From: Thermoguttaceae bacterium
Lineage (GTDB): Bacteria > Planctomycetota > Planctomycetia > Pirellulales > Thermoguttaceae
Length of the DNA stretch: 33,627 nucleotides
Direction: 5' to 3'
Assembly (NCBI GenBank): GCA_017447745.1
Contig: JAFSMW010000124.1
Span: forward strand, 1 to 33,627
The notes below the pieces were generated by a model that was not told where the DNA came from, did not search any database, and saw nothing but the letters and a program-made list of their open reading frames with translations. This document shows, one piece after another, positions 8,414-15,487 of the stretch (position 1 is its first letter; each line of letters opens with the position of its first letter). The translations under genes were made by a program, and so were the position numbers.

Positions 8414-9202
8414 ATGGCTCTTTCAGAGAACGTTATTTCTCGAGCAATCATTGAATCCTACAGCGCCAAGCTGTTGTCCCATCTGGAAGTCGACGTCGCG
8501 ATGGTTGGCGGCGGCCCGTCTGCCTTGACCGCAGCGCGCATTCTCGCCAAACGCGGCAAGAAGGTCGCTGTTTTCGAGCGTCATCTGGCGCCCGGCGGCG
8601 GCGTTTGGGGCGGCGGGATGCTGTTTAACAACGTCGTCGTTCAGGACGACGTGCTGGACATTCTGGACGAAATCGGCGTTGGTCACAAACCGGTCGACAA
8701 CGCGCCGGGATACAACACCGTCGATTCCGTCGAACTGGCAAGCGGGCTGATTTTCTCTGCGATCAAAGCCGGCGCCGTCATTTTTAATTCCATGGCGGTG
8801 GAAGACGTCGTTTTCAAAGACGGCCGCGTCAGCGGGCTGGTTCTCAACTGGGGACCGGTTCAGAAGCTGGGCATGTTCGTCGACCCGCTGATGGTAACCG
8901 CCAAATGCGTCCTCGACGGTACAGGGCATCCGTGCGAAGTCATCAATCTGGCGACTCGCAAAGCCCAGATCAAGCTCGACACCCCGACCGGCGGCATCTT
9001 GGGAGAAAAGCCCATGTGGGCGGATTCCGGTGAAGTTTCCACGGTCGAAAACACCCGTGAGTATTTCCCCGGTCTGTTCGCCTCCGGCATGAGCGCCAAC
9101 AACGTCATGGGCGGATACCGCATGGGTCCGATTTTCGGCGGCATGATCAAATCCGGCGTCAAAGCCGCTGACCTGATTACAAAGGCGCTGGAAAGCAACT
9201 AA
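8414..9202 (+). CDS. thi4: Thi4-type thiazole synthase (sulfide-dependent family)
   Basis: A 262-residue Thi4 homologue. Characterised members build the adenylated thiazole of thiamine from NAD and glycine, taking sulfur either from their own Cys (yeast) or from free sulfide (methanogens). The FAD/NAD-type loop VGGGPSALTAA is at residues 31-41, ERHLAPGGGVWGGGM at 55-69, and GYRMGPIFGGM near the C-terminus. At the position that is Cys in yeast and His in the Methanocaldococcus enzyme there is Phe155 (GMFVDP), so the sulfur route is unclear. The start at 8414 has AGGAAG 7 bases upstream; in-frame upstream starts lie inside the riboswitch leader. The TPP riboswitch supports a thiamine role. Confidence 0.92.
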   Translation: MALSENVISRAIIESYSAKLLSHLEVDVAMVGGGPSALTAARILAKRGKKVAVFERHLAPGGGVWGGGMLFNNVVVQDDVLDILDEIGVGHKPVDNAPGYNTVDSVELASGLIFSAIKAGAVIFNSMAVEDVVFKDGRVSGLVLNWGPVQKLGMFVDPLMVTAKCVLDGTGHPCEVINLATRKAQIKLDTPTGGILGEKPMWADSGEVSTVENTREYFPGLFASGMSANNVMGGYRMGPIFGGMIKSGVKAADLITKALESN

Positions 9203-9228
9203 AACGAGATAAGAATCTTATAAAGATA

Positions 9229-9311
9229 TTGTGGCGTGCCCGGGAACTGACGTTCCCGGCTCGCCTAACGCTTGCGTAATTACTAATTACTAATCACTAA
9301 TTACTAATTCT
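9229..9311. repeat. Heptad-repeat element 4
   Basis: A palindrome around GGGAACTGACGTTCCC is followed by a core AACGCTTGCG and five degenerate CTAATTA/CTAATCA heptads. The array ends directly before the stop codon (9313-9315) of the minus-strand MBL gene and lies 3' of thi4, between convergent genes. Confidence 0.75.
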
Positions 9312-9312
9312 C

Positions 9313-10662
9313 TCAGCATTCCCACGGCCCATAAACGGCCTTGACCGTCATGGACTCGTCGTTGGCGGTGAGATAATAAACCTTGAACCTCGCGCCGCCG
9401 TCGTAAACTTTGACGACTACGTGTCCGCCGATCTTGACGATTTCTTTCGCCCATGGCTGAGCGTTGATAACGTCTGCGTCGCGGGGAGCGTACAGCGTCG
9501 GGCAGATGAGCCGGTCGCCATCGTACAGTTCTCTCGAAAGCATAACCGGGACGGTTTTCTTATTGATGTGTCCGGGATGCCAGACGTTGGGAATGTAAAC
9601 TTTCGCCTGAACTTCTTTGACGAACTCCGGACGCATGGCGTCGATGTACCCGTGGTGATTCGCCTTGCAGACGCTGACTTTGCCCGTCGTGCGACCAACT
9701 ATCCCTTCCAGCCCGACGTCCGCGCCGTCGTTGTCTCGAACTGTCCCGCTGATGTCGCCGCCGGAAAAGAATCGGAACTTCCCGTACGACACTCGAATCG
9801 CGATGCTGAACAGGTTCTCGTTGGCGCCCTTCCTGTTGTTGTGCGGATACTTCACAAACAGATTCTCGGTCGGAAGTTGAATGTCCGGATTGAACTCGTC
9901 TTCCGGCTTGGGCGGTTCCAGACAGACGGCTCCGTTCCCGCAGACGTTGAAAATCTGGAACCGTCCTTTGTACTTTTCAGGGTCTTTTTTCAACGCAATC
10001 TGATTCGCCCGCCCGACAATAAACGGCGTTCGTTTCAGTCCGTTCGCCTTTTCCTGATACTGAACGAACTTCACCCAATTGGGTGTTTCGTATTGACGCC
10101 AGGCTGTAACAGGAGCGTCATAGTCTGGATACGAGCGGTCGAAAACCTCGTCAAAATGAATGTATTCCGCCACCTGCGCCAAGCCGGAAAGATGGTAGTC
10201 TTCCCCGCGGCCGGAGGTCATGCCGGCGTGGTACTTATCGTTCCCGCCGCAGTGGTCGTCGTGGAAATGCGAACACATCATATAGTCGACATGGTCGCCC
10301 GCCGGGTTGACGCGCTTGACGTATCGCGCCACCCATTCGCCCGCGCGGCGGCTGTTGTCTGGCAGAATAATCGTGTTGTCATGATGCGCCCAGTCCCCGG
10401 TGTCGAGCAGCATAGACGTCCCGTCCGGATAAATATGGAACGTCGATTCCGACGTACCCGAATAGATAAAGTGCAAGTCGAGTTCGCCTTCTTTCCAGCC
10501 TGCGTACGGCTTGCCGATTTCCGGACTGTCCGACGGCGTCGGCTCGGGAACAGCGTCCTCAGCGTGACAAGTCTGGCTTGACCCCAGTTGAGAAACAACA
10601 AACGGCGCGGCGGCGCACTGTCCTAAAAACAGACGGCGGGAAAGGGATTTGCGTTTTTTCAT
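9313..10662 (-). CDS. Tat-exported MBL-fold protein, paralogue 1
   Basis: A 449-residue protein with a twin-arginine signal (SLSRRLFLGQ, Arg9-Arg10) followed by a short hydrophobic stretch, so it is probably exported folded to the periplasm. The metallo-beta-lactamase zinc motif HFHDDH is at residues 132-137, followed by SGGDISG and NHHGYID. It resembles the ComEC/Rec2-type beta-lactamase domain, but without membrane segments. Substrate unknown. AAGGAG precedes the ATG at good spacing. The neighbour upstream on the same strand is a close paralogue with the same signal and motifs. It ends with TGA, showing that TGA works as a stop here. Confidence 0.88.
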   Translation of the reverse strand: MKKRKSLSRRLFLGQCAAAPFVVSQLGSSQTCHAEDAVPEPTPSDSPEIGKPYAGWKEGELDLHFIYSGTSESTFHIYPDGTSMLLDTGDWAHHDNTIILPDNSRRAGEWVARYVKRVNPAGDHVDYMMCSHFHDDHCGGNDKYHAGMTSGRGEDYHLSGLAQVAEYIHFDEVFDRSYPDYDAPVTAWRQYETPNWVKFVQYQEKANGLKRTPFIVGRANQIALKKDPEKYKGRFQIFNVCGNGAVCLEPPKPEDEFNPDIQLPTENLFVKYPHNNRKGANENLFSIAIRVSYGKFRFFSGGDISGTVRDNDGADVGLEGIVGRTTGKVSVCKANHHGYIDAMRPEFVKEVQAKVYIPNVWHPGHINKKTVPVMLSRELYDGDRLICPTLYAPRDADVINAQPWAKEIVKIGGHVVVKVYDGGARFKVYYLTANDESMTVKAVYGPWEC

Positions 10663-10681
10663 GGTTATTGACTCCTTATAA

Positions 10682-10852
10682 AGTTGCGAGTGGCGAGTAA
10701 ATGAAAAGCAGACGCGAAGCGTTCAACTAGAACCGCGTTAGCGGTTCAATATTAAAAGCCGTGGGTTTTAACCCACGGAGCGAGTGGCGAGAAACGCTCA
10801 CAGCGCTCGCCAGTTCCTCACTCCTCACTCCTCACTCCTCACTCCTAACTAT
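10682..10852. repeat. Heptad-repeat element 5 with hairpin insert
   Basis: The left arm is GAGTGGC-type heptads and the core is GACGCGAAGCG (10711-10721). Then come two hairpins shared with the 12324 and 15322 elements: GAACCGC / GCGGTTC and CCGTGGG / CCCACGG. The right arm is an inverted run of CTCACTC heptads ending just before the stop codon of paralogue 2 at 10854. Confidence 0.85.
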
Positions 10853-10853
10853 T

Positions 10854-12200
10854 TTAGCATTCCCATGGACCGTAAACGGCTTTGACAATCATGGACTCGT
10901 CATTGGCGGTAAGGTAGTAAACCTTGTACTTCGTTCCGCCGTCGTAGGCTTTGACGACAACGTGTCCGCCGCGCTTGACGATTTCATTTGTCCAGGACTG
11001 TTCGTTGATGAGTTTAATGTCGTTCGGATTGTACACCGTTGGGCAGATAAGGCGATCGCCCTGATACAATTCCTGAGACGTCATGGAGGGCAGCGTTTTC
11101 ATATTGACCTGGGCGCGGTGCCAGACGTTTTGAATGTAGACGTGGGCTTGCAGTTCTTTGACGAATTCCGGACGCATGGCGTCAATGTACCCGTGATGGT
11201 TTGCCTTGCAGACGTGAACTTTCCCAACGGTCTTTCCCGCCATGGCTTCGTAGCCGATGTCGTTTCCGTCGTTGTCTTTTACAACGCCGCTGAAATCGCC
11301 GGCGGTGTAGAACCGGAACTTCCCGTAGGAAAGACGGAACCCGATGCTAAACAGGTTTTCATTTGCGCCGGGTCTGTCGTTGTGCGGGTATTTGAGGAAC
11401 TGGTTTTCCGTCGCCAGTTGAACGTTCGGATTGAACTCGTCTTCCGGCTTCGGGGCTTCCGTACACACAGTCCCGTTTCCGCAGACGTTGAGAACCTGGA
11501 ACTGTCCCTTGAACTTATCCGGCGACTTTTTAAGAACAATCTGATTCCCGCGCCCGACGACAAACGGCGTTCGTTTCAGCCCGTTAGCCTTTTCCTGATA
11601 CTGGACGAATTTCAGCCAGTTGCGAATTTCGCCCTGACGCATTGCTGTAACAGGCGAGGTGTAATCGGGATACGAGCGGTCAAAGACCTCGTCAAAATGA
11701 ATGAACTCCGCCACCTGCGCCAAGCCGGAAAGGAAATAATCCTCGCCGCGTCCGGACGTCCAGCCAGCGCCGAATTTTTCGTTTCCGCAATGGTCGCCAT
11801 GGAAATGCGAACACATCATATAATCGACATGATCCCCAGCCGGGTTGACGCGTTTGATGTATCGCGCCACCCATTCGCCCGGTCGTTTGGTATTGTTGGG
11901 CAGAATGGGGATGCCGCCTTGCTGCGGGATGTCGCCGGTGTCGATAAGAATAGACGTGCCATCCGGGAAAATGTGATAGCACGATTCAGACAGCCCCGTA
12001 TAGATGAAATGAAGGTCGAGATCGCCTTCTTTCCAGCCTGCATACGGTTTGCCGGTTTCCGGACTGTCGGATGGCGTCGGTTCAGGAATAGCGTCTTCCG
12101 CCCGGCAAGACTGAACGCCTCCCAGCTGAGAAATAACGAACGGCGCAGCGGCGCACTGACCCAAAAAAAGACGGCGGGAAAGGGATTTGCGTTTTTTCAT
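10854..12200 (-). CDS. Tat-exported MBL-fold protein, paralogue 2
   Basis: A 448-residue tandem paralogue of the gene at 9313. The Tat signal (SLSRRLFLGQ) is identical, the zinc motif reads HFHGDH at residues 132-137 (one Asp changed to Gly inside the motif, ligands kept), and the ends (AVYGPWEC) are identical. The start at 12200 is preferred to an in-frame ATG at 12239 because AAGGAG lies just before it and the Tat motif then begins the protein. Differences concentrate after the signal peptide and around residues 90-105 and 140-170. Substrate unknown. The pair plus the nearby secreted glycosidases suggests an envelope or extracellular role. Confidence 0.88.
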   Translation of the reverse strand: MKKRKSLSRRLFLGQCAAAPFVISQLGGVQSCRAEDAIPEPTPSDSPETGKPYAGWKEGDLDLHFIYTGLSESCYHIFPDGTSILIDTGDIPQQGGIPILPNNTKRPGEWVARYIKRVNPAGDHVDYMMCSHFHGDHCGNEKFGAGWTSGRGEDYFLSGLAQVAEFIHFDEVFDRSYPDYTSPVTAMRQGEIRNWLKFVQYQEKANGLKRTPFVVGRGNQIVLKKSPDKFKGQFQVLNVCGNGTVCTEAPKPEDEFNPNVQLATENQFLKYPHNDRPGANENLFSIGFRLSYGKFRFYTAGDFSGVVKDNDGNDIGYEAMAGKTVGKVHVCKANHHGYIDAMRPEFVKELQAHVYIQNVWHRAQVNMKTLPSMTSQELYQGDRLICPTVYNPNDIKLINEQSWTNEIVKRGGHVVVKAYDGGTKYKVYYLTANDESMIVKAVYGPWEC

Positions 12201-12253
12201 TTTCGTTAACTCCTTGGCTATGGTATACAAATGAATCAATCGTTTTTCTTCTC

Positions 12254-12296
12254 ATTTTACCCGGGTCAAAATGAAAAGTCAAGAACGGGGCAGGGG
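12254..12296 (-). promoter_or_regulatory. Candidate promoter of MBL paralogue 2, with dyad
   Basis: Reading the minus strand: C-rich CCCCTGCCCCG, TTGACT (complement of 12277-12282), a 17-bp spacer, then TAAAAT (complement of 12254-12259). An inverted repeat CATTTT-N9-AAAATG (12253-12273) overlaps the -10 box and spacer and could be an operator. Confidence 0.55.
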
Positions 12297-12323
12297 AGAT
12301 TCGATTTTTTAAAGAAAAAAAGA

Positions 12324-12507
12324 CAGACGCGAAGCGTTCATCTAGAACCGCGTTAGCGGTTCAATATTAATAGCCGTGGGTTTTAACCCACGGAACAAAA
12401 GAACCAATAAAATAAACATCGTCAAATACTCTTTTTCTTTTGCCCTCCAACGGAGGGCGAGAGAAAAAGACACTGAAACGATCGGGACTCCTCACTCCTA
12501 ACTAACT
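12324..12507. repeat. Composite hairpin element, copy 1
   Basis: In order: core GACGCGAAGCG, hairpin GAACCGC-GTTA-GCGGTTC, hairpin CCGTGGG / CCCACGG, an AT-rich spacer, then a 19-bp stem (12430-12448 with 12452-12470, loop AAC) containing G-U pairs. It ends with a few CTCACTC-type heptads. The part to about 12485 is a direct repeat of 15322-15484, with the HzsA-like gene between the copies. This element takes up about half of the 428-bp gap upstream of that gene. Confidence 0.88.
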
Positions 12508-12510
12508 TCT

Positions 12511-12549
12511 CCCCCGCCTCTTGCATTTAAATTTTATATCTGATATAAT
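12511..12549 (+). promoter_or_regulatory. Candidate promoter of the HzsA-like gene with C-tract
   Basis: CCCCCGCCTC (12511-12520) abuts TTGCAT (12521-12526). A 17-bp spacer follows, then TATAAT (12544-12549). The ATG is at 12630 behind AAAGGAG, leaving a leader of about 75 nt. Confidence 0.6.
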
Positions 12550-12629
12550 AATGTCAACCGTTCAGAAATGCGAGTAGGTCTTTCTGCGGTTGTCCTGCCA
12601 ATTACGTTTCCTGACAAAAGGAGTCTGTC

Positions 12630-15320
12630 ATGCGAATTCGATACGCTGTCATTGCCGTCTGTTTGTTAATTCAGACGTCGTATATCATTTCCAACGCCGA
12701 CGAAACCGCGCCGGCGGAGAACAAAAGCCTGTCTATAATCGAGGAATTTCAGGAAGCCGGCATGCCGGACGAGATTCTCTTTGTCCTTCGCAAACCCAGC
12801 GTCGACGGGCACTGGTACGCCAACATCGGCTACTACGCTCAAAATCAGAACACGTACCCGCATCACCCCAACGGGGGCGGAAAGCTGTGCATCTACAACG
12901 TCAAGACGAAACAAGTCCGAACGATTTTCGAGCAGCCGACCGGCAGCATTCGCGACCCCCAGCTGCATTACGACGGCAAGAAAATCCTCTTTTCCTGCAT
13001 TCCCAACGGGAAAAAGCATTACAGTCTGTTTGAAATCAACCTTGACGGCTCTGGGCTAAAGCAGCTCACCGGCGTTGGGGAAGACGTCAACCCGGCGCAG
13101 TCCGACGAGGCGATTTACTCGCCCCCCGGCTGGGACGACTACGAGCCGACGTATCTGCCGGACGACTCCATTGTTTTCGTGTCCACCCGCGCCAACCGTT
13201 ACGTTCAATGCTGGAAAACGCAAGTCGGGACGATTCACAAATGCAACGCGGACGGGACGGACATCCGCCCGCTGTCGCCGAATCTGGAACAGGACAACAC
13301 GCCCTGGGTTACGCACGACGGCAAGATCGCATACATGCGTTGGGAATACATCGACCGCTATCACATGGCGTTTCATCATCTCTGGTCAATGAACCCCGAC
13401 GGCACGCGCCAGATGGTCATGTACGGCAACCAGATCGGGCACGGCACGATTCTGGACGTCAAGCCGGTGCCGAACTCGTCCAAAGTGATTGTTACATGGT
13501 CGCCGGGACACGGCATGAAAGAGCATTACGGCAAGATCGCCCTGATCGACCCGCGTCTGGGGCCGGACGACCCGCAGGGGGTTCAGTATATCAGCATCGC
13601 CAACGAGCACACTGACCCGTGGGCGTTCGACGAAGACCATATTCTGGCGTCCAACAGAACCAAAGTCGTTCTGTTCCATCAGGACGGCAAACCGACAGAG
13701 CTGTTTTCGCTCACGCCGGAACAGATCAAAGAGGGGTACTGGATTGGCGAGCCGCGCCCCATCATGACGCGCGAACGGGAACGAATCATTTCCGACCAGA
13801 CAAACCGGTCGCTGGACTACGGCACACTGGCTCTGGTCAACGTTTATCACGGCAGAAAGATGCAGGGCGTCAAGCCGGGCACGATAACCAAGCTTCGCAT
13901 TTACGAGGCTCTGCCCAAGCCGATTAACTACACCGGCGCAATGGCGGAGATGTCGGCAGGCGGCACGTTCTCCGTCGAAAAGTTTTTGGGAGAAGTCCCC
14001 GTTTCGCCGGACGGCAGCGCGTATTTCAAACTCCCCGCTTTGAAAAGCTGTCTGTTTTTGGCAGTCGACGCGGACGGAAAGTGCGTTAAGCGAATGCACT
14101 CGTTTACCTCCGTCATGCCGGGCGAGAACACGACCTGCATCGGTTGTCACGAATTTCGAACCGACACGCCGACGTCGGAAGACCGGGACAAGCTGTTCAA
14201 GATCATGCGCCGTCCGCCAGACGAACCCGTTCGTCCGGAGGGAATTCCCGAGTTCTTCGACTACGCCCGGGACATTCAGCCGATTCTGGACAAGTATTGT
14301 CTGGAATGTCACAATCCGGACAGGGAAGACGGCGGATTCAACGTCTCCGGACACTGGGGGCCGCTGTACTCGATTGGCTATTTCAATATGTCGATTCGAC
14401 GCATGTTCGCCGACAACCGCAATATAACGCCGTACGCAGAAAACACGCCTACCAACTTCGAGCCGTACCGAATCGGCACCGGCTGCAGTACTCTGTTACA
14501 AATCATCGAAAAGGGACACCCCGGCGTCCAGATGGGCTGGATTCGTCAAACCGGGCAGCAGTACGAAGGGAAATTCCTCACCGCCGGCCCCGGTCCGATT
14601 GCGATGTCGGAACAGGAACTCAACCTGATTAAATACTGGATTGACGCCGGCGCGCCCAACGCGGCAACGTACTGCGTCAACTGCTGGGGCACGATCGGCT
14701 GCAATGACAACACCGTCAACCTCAAACAGGATTTTCAGTGGGAAGAGGGCAAGGCAATGCACGAAGCCATTCAGCGGCGCTGTTACGAATGTCACGCCAA
14801 GACGCCGCAGGAAAAGAAGATCGGACATTTCTCCCCGGCGTTCAATTACGAGAAATACTATCCCGCCAGCAAGTACCAAAACAACATGTACGTGCCGTTT
14901 TCCATGTCCATGGACGGCGGACGGTTTAACCGTCACCTCGTCTTTGACCTGTCGTATCCGGAACAGTCGAAAGTCCTCCGCGCTCCGCTGTCGAGGGAAG
15001 CCGGCGGAACGGGAATCTGTCAGGCGCGATCCGGTCAGCCCGTTTTTGAGAGCAAAGATGACCCAGACTATCAAAAAATTCTGGCGGGTATTGAACGCGG
15101 TCGAAAGTACATTTTAGAGGAAAGCAACCGCTATACGATGTGCTTTAAGTCCGACAACAACGGGGCGGACTGCCCGGTTCGATTCGTCCCGCGGCGCGAC
15201 TACGTCCGCGAGATGATTCGTTACGGCGTCCTCCCGCCGACTCACGACTTCAACGCCCCGCTTGACCCGTTCGACCTTGACCAGCGGTACTGGGATACGT
15301 TTGACTATAAGCCGGAATAA
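12630..15320 (+). CDS. Hydrazine-synthase-alpha-like protein, beta-propeller with three c-type haem sites
   Basis: An 896-residue secreted protein; the first 24 or so residues are a signal peptide. Residues 50-350 have PD40/TolB-type beta-propeller repeats (INLDGSGLKQLT, CNADGTDIRPLSP, MNPDGTRQM). Three covalent haem motifs follow: CIGCH (Cys503), CLECH (Cys557) and CYECH (Cys718). This order matches the HzsA-like family, relatives of the anammox hydrazine synthase alpha subunit that are widespread in non-anammox planctomycetes with unknown function. An electron-transfer or redox role in the periplasm is likely; hydrazine synthesis is not implied, since no beta/gamma subunit or other haem protein is nearby. 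It sits between direct copies of a hairpin element. Confidence 0.88.
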   Translation: MRIRYAVIAVCLLIQTSYIISNADETAPAENKSLSIIEEFQEAGMPDEILFVLRKPSVDGHWYANIGYYAQNQNTYPHHPNGGGKLCIYNVKTKQVRTIFEQPTGSIRDPQLHYDGKKILFSCIPNGKKHYSLFEINLDGSGLKQLTGVGEDVNPAQSDEAIYSPPGWDDYEPTYLPDDSIVFVSTRANRYVQCWKTQVGTIHKCNADGTDIRPLSPNLEQDNTPWVTHDGKIAYMRWEYIDRYHMAFHHLWSMNPDGTRQMVMYGNQIGHGTILDVKPVPNSSKVIVTWSPGHGMKEHYGKIALIDPRLGPDDPQGVQYISIANEHTDPWAFDEDHILASNRTKVVLFHQDGKPTELFSLTPEQIKEGYWIGEPRPIMTRERERIISDQTNRSLDYGTLALVNVYHGRKMQGVKPGTITKLRIYEALPKPINYTGAMAEMSAGGTFSVEKFLGEVPVSPDGSAYFKLPALKSCLFLAVDADGKCVKRMHSFTSVMPGENTTCIGCHEFRTDTPTSEDRDKLFKIMRRPPDEPVRPEGIPEFFDYARDIQPILDKYCLECHNPDREDGGFNVSGHWGPLYSIGYFNMSIRRMFADNRNITPYAENTPTNFEPYRIGTGCSTLLQIIEKGHPGVQMGWIRQTGQQYEGKFLTAGPGPIAMSEQELNLIKYWIDAGAPNAATYCVNCWGTIGCNDNTVNLKQDFQWEEGKAMHEAIQRRCYECHAKTPQEKKIGHFSPAFNYEKYYPASKYQNNMYVPFSMSMDGGRFNRHLVFDLSYPEQSKVLRAPLSREAGGTGICQARSGQPVFESKDDPDYQKILAGIERGRKYILEESNRYTMCFKSDNNGADCPVRFVPRRDYVREMIRYGVLPPTHDFNAPLDPFDLDQRYWDTFDYKPE

Positions 15321-15321
15321 T

Positions 15322-15484
15322 GCAGACGCGAAACGTTCAACTAGAACCGCTTTAGCGGTTTAATGTTTCTAGCCGTGGGTGAAACCCACGGAAAAAGAAG
15401 ATAATTAAAATAAATATCGTCAAACACTCTTTTTCTCTTGTCCTCCAGCGGAGGGCGAGAGAAAAAGATACTGAAACGATTGGT
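15322..15484. repeat. Composite hairpin element, copy 2 (also a terminator)
   Basis: A direct repeat of 12324-12485, starting 1 nt after the HzsA-like stop codon. The loops differ (TGAAA instead of TTTTAA) while the stems are kept. The 19-bp stem (15428-15446 with 15450-15468, loop AGC) has T-rich and A-rich ends and lies between convergent genes, so it probably ends transcription in both directions. Confidence 0.88.
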
Positions 15485-15487
15485 GAA

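Noticed and set aside
10761..12209. Long plus-strand open frame of 482 codons
   Set aside because: It is the antisense shadow of MBL paralogue 2; a similar shadow (9421-10581) lies opposite paralogue 1. Neither has a recognisable domain or ribosome-binding site, and codon bias of the real genes explains them.
13386..14354. Minus-strand open frame of 322 codons
   Set aside because: It is antisense to the HzsA-like gene, whose signal peptide, propeller repeats and haem motifs leave no doubt about the coding strand.
12630..15320. Evidence for anammox metabolism
   Set aside because: HzsA-like proteins are common in non-anammox planctomycetes, and no HzsB/C, hydrazine dehydrogenase or other multi-haem gene is nearby.
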